The notes under the pieces are model-generated. The model was not told the origin of the DNA and ran no database searches. It saw only the letters and a list, made by a program, of their open reading frames with translations. The translations under genes and the position numbers were made by a program. This document shows positions 20,318 through 27,645 of a stretch of DNA of 34,908 bases, in pieces. The number at the start of each line of letters is the position of its first letter. Position 1 is the first letter of the stretch. The DNA comes from a virus, in IMG/VR virus record IMGVR_UViG_3300042691_015327, positions 1 through 34,908 of that record; one strand, 5' to 3'.

Positions 20318-20332
20318 TTGCATAATCTGCAA
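20318..20332 (+). promoter_or_regulatory. TTGCA-N5-TGCAA inverted repeat with -10-like box
   Basis: TTGCATAATCTGCAA (20318-20332) is a perfect 5-bp inverted repeat. It contains CATAAT (20321-20326), five of six matches to a sigma-70 -10 box, 53 nt before the methyltransferase ATG. No good -35 box is visible. The upstream position is occupied by the last iteron, so an activator or the repeat-binding protein might control it. Confidence 0.4.
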
Positions 20333-20378
20333 CCACTGACCCACCCGTCAAAAACCACACCATCAAACCGGAGCCCGC

Positions 20379-21749
20379 ATGAAAAACCAGCCCGTTGAAT
20401 CCACCACGGAAATTACCGCCGAAAAACTCACCGGAAACCCTGCCGACAAAATCGAACAGTGGAGCATCGACAAACTTATCCCCTACGCACGCAACAGCCG
20501 CACCCACTCAGACGAGCAGATCGGACAGATCGCAGCCTCGATCAAAGAGTGGGGTTGGACCACGCCCATCCTGGTCGATGAGCAAGGCGGCATCATTGCC
20601 GGACACGGCCGCACGATGGCCGCACAGCGCCTCAAAATCAAAACAGTCCCGGTCATGGTCGCCACCGGCTGGTCCGAGGCCAAGAAACGCGCCTACATCA
20701 TTGCCGACAACCGCCTTGCCCTGAACGCCGGGTGGGACAACGCCATGCTGGCCACCGAGTTTAAAGACCTGATGGACCTCGGCTTCGACGTTGGCCTCAC
20801 AGGCTTCACCGAAGAAGAGATCGACGCCCTGATGCCCCTGGAGCTGGAGGAAGGCCTCACAGACCCCGACGACGCGCCCGAGGCCCCAGCCAACCCCGTC
20901 ACCGTCCAAGGCGACGTTTGGGTCATGGGCAGCCACCGACTGCTCTGCGGCGACTCCACCAGTATCGACGACCTGGAAAAGCTCTGCGCTGGGCAACCTG
21001 TGGACATGTGGCTCACGGACCCGCCATACAACGTGGCCTACGAGGGCGGCACCAAAGAAAAGCTCACCATCAAAAACGACTCGATGGGCGACACTCAGTT
21101 CCGCGAGTTCCTGCGCGATGCCTACACCGCAGCAAACGCGGTCATGAAAGCCGGGGCGGTTTTCTACATCTGGCACGCCGACAGCGAGGGCTACAATTTC
21201 CGAGGAGCCGCCAAGGACGCCGGTTGGACCGTGCGCCAGTGCCTCATCTGGAAGAAGTCCAGCCTCGTGCTCGGCCGCCAGGACTACCAGTGGCAGCACG
21301 AGCCATGCCTCTACGGCTGGAAGGACGGCGCGGGCCACCTCTGGGCTGCCGACCGCAAGCAGACCACCATCCTCGAGTTCGACAAGCCCGCCCGCAACGG
21401 CGAGCACCCAACCATGAAGCCCGTGGCCCTCTTCGAGTACCAGATGCTCAACAACACCAAGGGCGGCGACATCGTCCTCGACAGCTTCGGAGGCTCCGGC
21501 ACCACCCTGATCGCAGCCGAGAAAAACGGCCGAGTTGCCAGGCTCATGGAGTTGGACCCAAAATACTGCGACGTGATCGTCACCCGCTGGCAACAGTTCA
21601 CCGGCAAGCACGCGCACCTGGAGGCCGACGGGCGATCCTTCACCGAGGTGATGGGCGAACGCAGCCCCAACAGCCTGATCGGGAGCGAGATCGGGAAGGC
21701 CGACAAACCCAAGGCCGACAAGACCAAACCGGCAAAAAAGCCGGATTGA
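20379..21749 (+). CDS. ParB-domain DNA adenine methyltransferase (beta-type motif order)
   Basis: A 456-residue fusion. Residues about 25-110 are a ParB/Srx-like domain (IDKLIPYARNSRTHSDEQIG; IIAGHGR at 72-78, where GHGR is the nucleotide-binding box). The rest is a methyltransferase with catalytic TDPPYN (213-218) before the SAM-binding FGGSGTT (370-376), the order of beta-class enzymes. DPPY favours N6-adenine as product. The tail is Lys-rich. Such phage enzymes protect DNA from host restriction or mark it for packaging or replication. No restriction partner is seen, so it is an orphan. The start follows a CCGGAGCCCGC site. Confidence 0.9.
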   Translation: MKNQPVESTTEITAEKLTGNPADKIEQWSIDKLIPYARNSRTHSDEQIGQIAASIKEWGWTTPILVDEQGGIIAGHGRTMAAQRLKIKTVPVMVATGWSEAKKRAYIIADNRLALNAGWDNAMLATEFKDLMDLGFDVGLTGFTEEEIDALMPLELEEGLTDPDDAPEAPANPVTVQGDVWVMGSHRLLCGDSTSIDDLEKLCAGQPVDMWLTDPPYNVAYEGGTKEKLTIKNDSMGDTQFREFLRDAYTAANAVMKAGAVFYIWHADSEGYNFRGAAKDAGWTVRQCLIWKKSSLVLGRQDYQWQHEPCLYGWKDGAGHLWAADRKQTTILEFDKPARNGEHPTMKPVALFEYQMLNNTKGGDIVLDSFGGSGTTLIAAEKNGRVARLMELDPKYCDVIVTRWQQFTGKHAHLEADGRSFTEVMGERSPNSLIGSEIGKADKPKADKTKPAKKPD

Positions 21750-21791
21750 TGACCAAAACCAACCGAATCACTGCACTGAAAGGAGCGATTC

Positions 21792-22259
21792 ATGACAAAA
21801 ACGACTGAAAAATCGGTTTTAAAAAAACCAGGCAAAAACGGCGGGGCTCGTCCTGGGGCTGGCCGACCTGCATTTGAACCCACGGAAACCGAGCGAAAGC
21901 AGGTGGAAGCCCTGTCGGGCTACGGCCTGCCGCTTGAGCAGATCGCCGTCCTGGTGCGCAAAGGCATCAGCGCCGAGACCCTGACGACGCACTTTGCCGA
22001 GGAGTTGCTCAGCGGCAAGGCCAAGGCCAACAGCCAGGTTGGGCGCACCTTGTTCCAGAAGGCGACGAGCGGCGACACGACGGCCATGATCTGGTGGACC
22101 AAAACCCAGATGAAGTGGTCCGAGACCCAAAAGCACGAGCACACCGGCAAGGACGGCGGCGCGATTGCTGTCTCCAGCGTTGACCTCAAGGGCCTCAACG
22201 ACACTGAGTTGGCGCAAATGCAGGCGCTGTTGCAAAAAGCAAACAACAAAGACGAATGA
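21792..22259 (+). CDS. Putative small terminase-like DNA-binding protein
   Basis: A 155-residue protein with a basic GGARPGAGRPAFEPTETERK start. It has an HTH-like region (EALSGYGLPLEQIAVLVRKG, then ISAETLTTHFAEELLSG) and a helical middle with TLFQKATSGDTTAMIWWTKT. The GARPGAGRP start plus HTH plus TLFxxAxxG pattern is typical of phage proteins encoded just before the large terminase. They are often annotated as small terminase or as HTH packaging proteins. I favour a small-terminase role from context. The ATG follows ACTGAAAGGAGC (21775-21786), a recurring Shine-Dalgarno element. Confidence 0.65.
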   Translation: MTKTTEKSVLKKPGKNGGARPGAGRPAFEPTETERKQVEALSGYGLPLEQIAVLVRKGISAETLTTHFAEELLSGKAKANSQVGRTLFQKATSGDTTAMIWWTKTQMKWSETQKHEHTGKDGGAIAVSSVDLKGLNDTELAQMQALLQKANNKDE

Positions 22260-22540
22260 ACACCATGAACAAACCCACCCTTCCCGAGTCCCCCTTGCCC
22301 GCCCTGCTTGACCACGACGGTCGCTTTCAGGCCTTGTTACCTGAGGACCTGGTGCGCCAGCACGGCGAGGACATGATCGCCTTTGAGCGCGCGCGTATCC
22401 TGGCGCTGCTCGACACGTTCGCGGAGCGGTGCCAAGCTCAGGCGCTGGCCATGGAACAAACCGGCAAAGGCGACATGCATTGGGTCAACGCCCAGCACGA
22501 CGCCGTGCGCCTGCTGCAAGAAGCGATCAACCACGGATGA
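22256..22540 (+). CDS. Hypothetical packaging-region protein (94 aa)
   Basis: ATG 22256 overlaps the preceding stop (ATGA); a second ATG 9 nt on is possible. The 94 residues (MNTMNKPTLPESPLPALLDH; a helical DMIAFERARILALLDTFAER; an HDAVRLLQEAINHG end) form a small helical protein with no cysteine pairs. I do not recognise the family. It lies between the putative small terminase and the CWCHP protein, with overlaps on both sides. Confidence 0.6.
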   Translation: MNTMNKPTLPESPLPALLDHDGRFQALLPEDLVRQHGEDMIAFERARILALLDTFAERCQAQALAMEQTGKGDMHWVNAQHDAVRLLQEAINHG

Positions 22541-22734
22541 CTGCCTCAGCGGTTTACCCGGGCGATGAACAGGCGCTTTGCCACATCATCCCGCTCGGGG
22601 ACTTCAAGGAGCACGAGGTCAGCCGTGCTTGCTGGTGCCACCCGCGTGCGCACGAGGAATACCCCGACGTGATGCTGCACAACGCCATGGACCAGCGCGA
22701 CAAGCTCGAGCGTGGGGAGATTCGGCTGCAATGA
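22537..22734 (+). CDS. Small conserved phage 'CWCHP' protein (65 aa)
   Basis: ATG 22537 overlaps the preceding stop. The 65 residues hold IIPLGDFKEHEVSRACWCHP, then EEYPDVMLHNAMDQRDKLER. I know this 'DLREH…CWCxP…HNxxDxRE' pattern from many phage genomes as a conserved hypothetical, usually beside terminase genes. The Cys-x-Cys-His cluster might bind metal. The function is unknown. It ends 4 nt into the large terminase start. Confidence 0.7.
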   Translation: MTASAVYPGDEQALCHIIPLGDFKEHEVSRACWCHPRAHEEYPDVMLHNAMDQRDKLERGEIRLQ

Positions 22735-24311
22735 ACGCACCCGTCTCCCCCGCCGTCATGCTGGACCTGATCGCCAAGGAACAGGACCGCCGCCGCGCCA
22801 GCGCCAGCCTGTACGAGTTCGTCAAACAGGCTTGGCACGTCATGGAGCCCGGCGTCCCATTTGTGCCGAGCTGGCACATCGAGCTGATCTGCGAGCACCT
22901 GGAGGCCGTCAGCTTCGGCGAGATTCAGCGCCTGCTCATCAACATCCCGCCGCGCCACTCCAAGTCCACCATCGTCTCAGTGGCCTGGTGCTGCTGGGAG
23001 TGGCTGACCTCGCCCGAGCAGAAGTTCCTCGCCGCGTCCTACTCCGGCACGCTGTCCATCCGAGACAACCTCAAAGCCCGGCGCCTGATCCAGTCGCCCT
23101 GGTACCAAGAGCGCTGGGGGCACATGTTTCAGCTGGCCGGGGACCAAAACGCCAAGCAGCGCTTCGAGAACAACAAGACCGGCTACCGGCTGGCCACCTC
23201 GGTGGGCGGTACCGCAACCGGTGAAGGCGGCTCGCGCCTGATCCTGGACGACCCGCACGGCGCACAGGACGCGCAGTCCGAGACCATGCGCGAGAGCGCG
23301 CTCGAGTGGTTCGACATGGTCTGGTCCACGCGTCTGAACAACCCCAAGACCGACGCCATGGTGACGGTCATGCAGCGCCTGCACGAGAAGGACATCAGCG
23401 GGCACATCCTCAACGACATCAAAGGCTGGGAGCACATCTGCATCCCGGCCGAGTGGGACGGCAAACAGCGCAGGACGGTGCTCGGGCCCTACGACCCGCG
23501 CCGCACCAAGGGCGAGCTGATCTGCCCCGACCGCTTCGGCGAGGCCGAGATCACCAAGCTCAAGCAGCTGCTGGGCACCTACGGCACCGCTGGCCAGCTG
23601 CAGCAAGAGCCGTCGCCCGCCGAGGGTGGCATCCTGAAGGCCGACTGCTTCAACCTCTGGCCGGTGGCCCAACGCCTGCCGCCCTTCGAGTACATCCTGC
23701 AAAGCTACGACTGCGCCTTCACCGAGCGGACCACAGGCGACCCGACGGCCTGCACGGTCTGGGGCGTGTTCACGCACCGGGGCCTGCGCAACGCCATGCT
23801 GCTCGACGCCTGGGACGAGCACCTGGGCTACCCGGACCTGCGCTCCAAGGTGATCCGCGACTGGACCAGCGAGTACGGGGCGGACAAGTCGGCCAAGGCT
23901 GGCATGCCCACCAAGGGGCGGCGGCCCGACCGGCTGCTCGTCGAGGCCAAGGCAAGCGGCCAATCGTTGCTGCAGGACTTGCGTCTGGCCAAGGTCCCAG
24001 CCGTTGGCTACAATCCCGGTCAAGCGGATAAGGTGTCGAGGGCGCACCAGACCGCGCCGACGTTGGAGCTTGGACTGCTGTGGATCCCGGAGTCTGCGAA
24101 GAACCCCGGCCAGCCTGTGAGCTGGGCCCAGCCGTTCTTGAACCAGGTGGCGAAGTTCCCTGTCGCTGAGCACGACGACTACGTGGACACATTCACGCAG
24201 GCGGTCATCTACCTCAAGAACGACGGTTGGTTCGAGCTGCCACAAGCACGCGACGTTGACGAAGATCGGCCCCGTCATCGTGAAGGAAGGGTCAACCCGT
24301 ATGCCGTCTAA
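22731..24311 (+). CDS. terL: Terminase large subunit
   Basis: ATG 22731 overlaps the previous stop (ATGA); the long frame continues upstream but has no need to be used. The 526-residue product is the packaging motor: Walker A-like PPRHSKST (73-80), Walker B LILDD (170-174), then a C-terminal RNase-H-like nuclease with SYDCAF (Asp327) and HDDYVD (482-486) as metal-binding acidic residues. It pumps genomic DNA into the procapsid through the portal and cuts it. The length is typical. The preceding small gene probably encodes its DNA-recognition partner. Confidence 0.93.
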   Translation: MNAPVSPAVMLDLIAKEQDRRRASASLYEFVKQAWHVMEPGVPFVPSWHIELICEHLEAVSFGEIQRLLINIPPRHSKSTIVSVAWCCWEWLTSPEQKFLAASYSGTLSIRDNLKARRLIQSPWYQERWGHMFQLAGDQNAKQRFENNKTGYRLATSVGGTATGEGGSRLILDDPHGAQDAQSETMRESALEWFDMVWSTRLNNPKTDAMVTVMQRLHEKDISGHILNDIKGWEHICIPAEWDGKQRRTVLGPYDPRRTKGELICPDRFGEAEITKLKQLLGTYGTAGQLQQEPSPAEGGILKADCFNLWPVAQRLPPFEYILQSYDCAFTERTTGDPTACTVWGVFTHRGLRNAMLLDAWDEHLGYPDLRSKVIRDWTSEYGADKSAKAGMPTKGRRPDRLLVEAKASGQSLLQDLRLAKVPAVGYNPGQADKVSRAHQTAPTLELGLLWIPESAKNPGQPVSWAQPFLNQVAKFPVAEHDDYVDTFTQAVIYLKNDGWFELPQARDVDEDRPRHREGRVNPYAV

Positions 24312-24477
24312 GTCGCAACCCAAGCCCATCTGGGACAAGAAGCGCCCCAGCTCTCTGGGCGCACCGAAGGCGCTGTCCTCCAGCGCCAAGTCCAGCGCCA
24401 AGCGCGCAGCCGAAAAGGCCGGACGCCCGTACCCCAACCTGGTGGACAACATGCGGGCGGCAAGGAAGTCGAAATGA
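24301..24477 (+). CDS. Small basic hypothetical protein (58 aa)
   Basis: ATG 24301 lies inside the end of terL, behind GAAGGAAGGG. The 58 residues are strongly basic and rich in Ala, Ser and Lys (MPSKSQPKPIWDKKRPSSLG; KSSAKRAAEKAGRPYPN). It could bind DNA or RNA or be a short linker protein. I recall similar 'MPSKSxAQ…' basic peptides beside terminase genes. It overlaps the next gene by 4 nt. The function is unknown. Confidence 0.55.
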   Translation: MPSKSQPKPIWDKKRPSSLGAPKALSSSAKSSAKRAAEKAGRPYPNLVDNMRAARKSK

Positions 24478-24749
24478 CCAAGCCGCTCAAGAAGTCCGAA
24501 ATGGCGTGCAATCAACCCAAGCGCACGCCGGACCACCCCAAGAAATCCCATGTGGTCAAGGCCTGCTACGACGGCACCGAAAAGGTGATCCGCTTCGGCG
24601 AGCAAGGCGCCAAGACGGCAGGCAAGCCCAAGGCTGGCGAGTCGGCTGCGACCACCGCAAAGCGCGACAGCTTCAAGGCGCGCCACGCAAAGAACATCGC
24701 CAAGGGTCCGTCGAGCGCGGCGTACTGGGCCAACAAAACGAAGTGGTAA
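24474..24749 (+). CDS. DUF6321-like conserved phage protein (91 aa)
   Basis: A 91-residue basic protein with a conserved core: PDHPKKSHVVKACYDGTEKV, IRFGEQGAKTAG, and a final FKARHAKNIAKGPSSAAYWA plus NKTKW. I recall this as a conserved phage domain (DUF6321 or very similar), with the IRFGxQG and FKARHxxNI…SAAYWAxKxKW blocks as hallmarks. It is probably a nucleic-acid-binding structural or accessory protein, but no function is established. It overlaps the previous gene by 4 nt. Confidence 0.75.
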   Translation: MTKPLKKSEMACNQPKRTPDHPKKSHVVKACYDGTEKVIRFGEQGAKTAGKPKAGESAATTAKRDSFKARHAKNIAKGPSSAAYWANKTKW

Positions 24750-24752
24750 GCC

Positions 24753-27641
24753 ATGTCCAAAGTCTCAGTCCTTGCAAAACTTCGCACGTTGCTGGCCCGC
24801 GAAGCTCCCGAGCAGGCGGCCACGATTCGTGAGGCGATTGCTCAGTCCGCACGCACAGGCAACGAGGCCTCTGTTGTTGGTCCGGCCAACCTACCCCGGC
24901 GCTCAAAAATAACCATCGGCCGACCCGACACCGTCCAGCCCAACGTCAGCGACAGGACTGCTGCCCTTGACTACGCCCAGCCTGGTCAGGGCATCATTGA
25001 CTTTCACACCCATCCCTACGGCTCGGATGACTCGATGTTTCTCGTGCGGCCCAGCTCGACCGACCTGGGCTACTTCAACGCCAATTACAAGCCTGGCGAC
25101 TTTCAAGACCGCGAGCTGCGCACGTTGATCGTTCAACCGCCCTCGCTGCGCGACCGGATGCCTGCCGCGTACAGCATGTTCGCCACTGACAAGCCCGCAG
25201 TTTTGGCTCCGAGGCTTTTGGACACTGCACGCAACGAGCTTGGCATGGCGGCGCGCAAAGGTCGATTCAAGTCGATCATGGACGACCCGACGTTCCGCGA
25301 TTACTTTGATTACGGCGGCGAGCTGAGCGACCTCGTTGCGGATGCTGCGCCACTGCTGATGCTGCGCCACCGTGCCGCTCAGGGCGTTGGCCGTCATGAG
25401 TACGGGCTCAGCGGTCGCACACTGACGCCAAACCCCGAGTCGACAGAGACCAACTTGCTCCAGCGCATGGAGCCTGCTGCGCTTGAGGTTTTGCGTGAGA
25501 AAAAATATGCAAAGGGCGGCGAAGTGACCGCCTCAAGGAGTGCCGCAATGGCTGACGATCTGAACCGCCCGTACATCGGCTACCGCTCCGCTGGCCGCCG
25601 CCCCGAGTCCCAGCAAGACCGACGCGCCTCCGCCGACGCTCCGCTGGCTGCGCTGCGTGGAATGGTCTCCGGCGTGCTCGGTGCTCCTGGAGACATTGAG
25701 TCCTTGGTGCGCATGCTGCCAGGCTTGAACGAGCAGACCGTTCTGCCCACCAGCGAGGACGTTGAGAAGCGCCTGCCGATGCGCTCGGTAAGCCAGACGC
25801 CTGTGGGTCAAGCGTTCACCACGGCGGGCCAGCTTGGCGGCGGTTTCTACACAGGACCAGGCTCCCCGTTGCGCGCCATCGCTGCGCTGCCGTCGGCGGT
25901 CAGCCGCGCTGGCCGCGACTTCGTCATGGCCGCTGGTCAACCGGCGGTCAACGTGGTCAAACCCAAGGGCGGCAACTGGCTGGCCGGGACCGTTGAGCGC
26001 ACGATCGATCCGATGCGGACACTCGATCCCAACATGGTGAACACGCTGCGAAACGCCGACCCACGATTTGTGGACCAGGCTGCACTGTCGCGCATGGAGT
26101 CCGAAGGCGGTGCTCTTGATCGCTGGCTCGAAACCAAGCTGGCCAAGTACATCAAAAACGAGATGGCCACGCCCGAGGACCCAATCCGCGCGCTGGCCGA
26201 GCGCGGCATCATCCACAGCGAGATCACGCCGACCGGATACAGCCTTATGGTTCCACGCCTTTCGGGTGGTTTCCCAGAGGAGGGTATGGGGGTATCCCCT
26301 TTAGCAAAGGCATGGGAAGGCCGCGCAGACTCATTTGTAAACAAGCTAATGGCGTCCGATCTAACCAGTCAATATCCAAAAATGGTTGAAGAGAATCCAT
26401 GGCTGCTCAAAGTCCCACCCGAAACTCGCGTCTACGACATGCTGCGCGGCGCGGATGAAGACCTTGGCTTTAGCCACCTGGTCGACGAGCTGAAGAACGC
26501 GATCAACCCCGCGTCGGGGCTTCCCGAGAACCTGCGCTGGAAGTACTCCGACCTGGACAAGGTGAGCGTGCCCCAGGCCGTTGAGCGCGTGGCCAAGATC
26601 AACGAGTGGCGCGCCGCCCAAAAGGCCGAGGCCGACATGGCTCGCGCCATGAACCCAGCCACGCAGGTGGTCAAGGAGTACCCGGAGCAGGGCTTCAAGT
26701 GGGTGGAGCTGCGCCAGCCCAAAGAGACTGGGCGAAAAATCAGCGTCGAGAAATCAGAGATGGATTTGCCTCCCGATATGGATCAAAGGCAAATGCGCGA
26801 AGTGGCCGAGGACATGGCCTTCGACGAAGGCTTTGATGAAGGCACGCCAGAGTTCAACAATTTTGTGCGCGACATGATGACCGACTTCAACCGCAAAAAG
26901 AAGGTCGAGATGGACGAGTCCTACAAAGCCCTGGAAGACGCCCTCAAGTACGAAGGCGAGACTATGGGCCACTGCGTCGGCGGCTACTGCCCGGACGTGG
27001 TTGAGGGCCGATCCAAAATCTACAGCCTGCGCGACAAGAAGGGGCAGCCGCACGTGACGATTGAGGTGGCTCCGCGTCCTCTGAAGACTTGGGATGACGT
27101 CACCGCCGCTGTTGGCAAAGATGAAGCCGCAAAGTTGTGGCAAGAATTCGACGACATTGGTGGCAACAACATGTCGGACGTCGGCGAAGGGTTTGATATT
27201 TTTATCAAAAACAAAGGCATCCAGCCAGCGCAGGACATCGTCCAGATCAAAGGCAAGGCCAACCGCGCGCCCAAGGAAGAGTACCTGCCAGCCGTGCAGG
27301 ACTTTGTGAGGTCGGGGAACTTTGGCAAGGTGGGGGACCTGCAAAACACGGGCTTGATCGACATTCAGGATCCGAATGCTGTGCTGCGCGCACTCGGTAA
27401 GGTTTCGCCCGAGCGAAACATTCAGCAGGCGATTGACAACTTCAACGCCGCTGTTGATTCAGCACCAAATGCCCAGCGTTATATGAGCCTTGACGAGATG
27501 CGCGACTTCTTGGGCGGCCCATCACCAGAAGGCTTCGCCTCCGGCGGCCTGGTGTCCGGTGTGAATTTCCACACAGACGACTTTGACCCGGCTAGAATCG
27601 GATCCATCGTGGACGAGCTCCACGCAATGAACGCAGGCTGA
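24753..27641 (+). CDS. Large multidomain protein: JAMM-like N-terminus and PcfJ-like C-terminus (962 aa)
   Basis: This lies between terL and portal. The N-terminal part has IIDFHTHP (H85, H87) and, 13 residues later, SSTD (S101-D104). This is a JAMM/MPN-like metalloprotease pattern (HxHP…SxxD). Residue 266 is an internal in-frame ATG (25548) behind AAGGAG, following KKYAKGGEV. Next come a long central region and a C-terminal part with MGHCVGGYCPDVVEGRSKIY (738-757), IEVAP and VQIKGKANRAPKEEYLP, which resembles the PcfJ family. A FASGGLV motif echoes KGGEV. It may have arisen by fusion of two genes. Enzymatic activity is unproven. Confidence 0.75.
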   Translation: MSKVSVLAKLRTLLAREAPEQAATIREAIAQSARTGNEASVVGPANLPRRSKITIGRPDTVQPNVSDRTAALDYAQPGQGIIDFHTHPYGSDDSMFLVRPSSTDLGYFNANYKPGDFQDRELRTLIVQPPSLRDRMPAAYSMFATDKPAVLAPRLLDTARNELGMAARKGRFKSIMDDPTFRDYFDYGGELSDLVADAAPLLMLRHRAAQGVGRHEYGLSGRTLTPNPESTETNLLQRMEPAALEVLREKKYAKGGEVTASRSAAMADDLNRPYIGYRSAGRRPESQQDRRASADAPLAALRGMVSGVLGAPGDIESLVRMLPGLNEQTVLPTSEDVEKRLPMRSVSQTPVGQAFTTAGQLGGGFYTGPGSPLRAIAALPSAVSRAGRDFVMAAGQPAVNVVKPKGGNWLAGTVERTIDPMRTLDPNMVNTLRNADPRFVDQAALSRMESEGGALDRWLETKLAKYIKNEMATPEDPIRALAERGIIHSEITPTGYSLMVPRLSGGFPEEGMGVSPLAKAWEGRADSFVNKLMASDLTSQYPKMVEENPWLLKVPPETRVYDMLRGADEDLGFSHLVDELKNAINPASGLPENLRWKYSDLDKVSVPQAVERVAKINEWRAAQKAEADMARAMNPATQVVKEYPEQGFKWVELRQPKETGRKISVEKSEMDLPPDMDQRQMREVAEDMAFDEGFDEGTPEFNNFVRDMMTDFNRKKKVEMDESYKALEDALKYEGETMGHCVGGYCPDVVEGRSKIYSLRDKKGQPHVTIEVAPRPLKTWDDVTAAVGKDEAAKLWQEFDDIGGNNMSDVGEGFDIFIKNKGIQPAQDIVQIKGKANRAPKEEYLPAVQDFVRSGNFGKVGDLQNTGLIDIQDPNAVLRALGKVSPERNIQQAIDNFNAAVDSAPNAQRYMSLDEMRDFLGGPSPEGFASGGLVSGVNFHTDDFDPARIGSIVDELHAMNAG

Positions 27642-27645
27642 ACAC

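Noticed and set aside
21729-21744. CCGGC-A6-GCCGG hairpin at the end of the methyltransferase gene as a terminator
   Set aside because: No T-run follows on the plus strand and it lies in coding Lys-rich codons, so it is probably chance.
21748-21807. A 19-residue frame (MTKTNRITAL…) between the methyltransferase and the next gene
   Set aside because: It is very short, and its 3' part is just the Shine-Dalgarno and start of the following gene.
22977-24686. A 569-residue minus-strand frame across terL
   Set aside because: It is an antisense shadow of terL, which has intact ATPase and nuclease motifs. The shadow has no recognisable domain or ribosome site.
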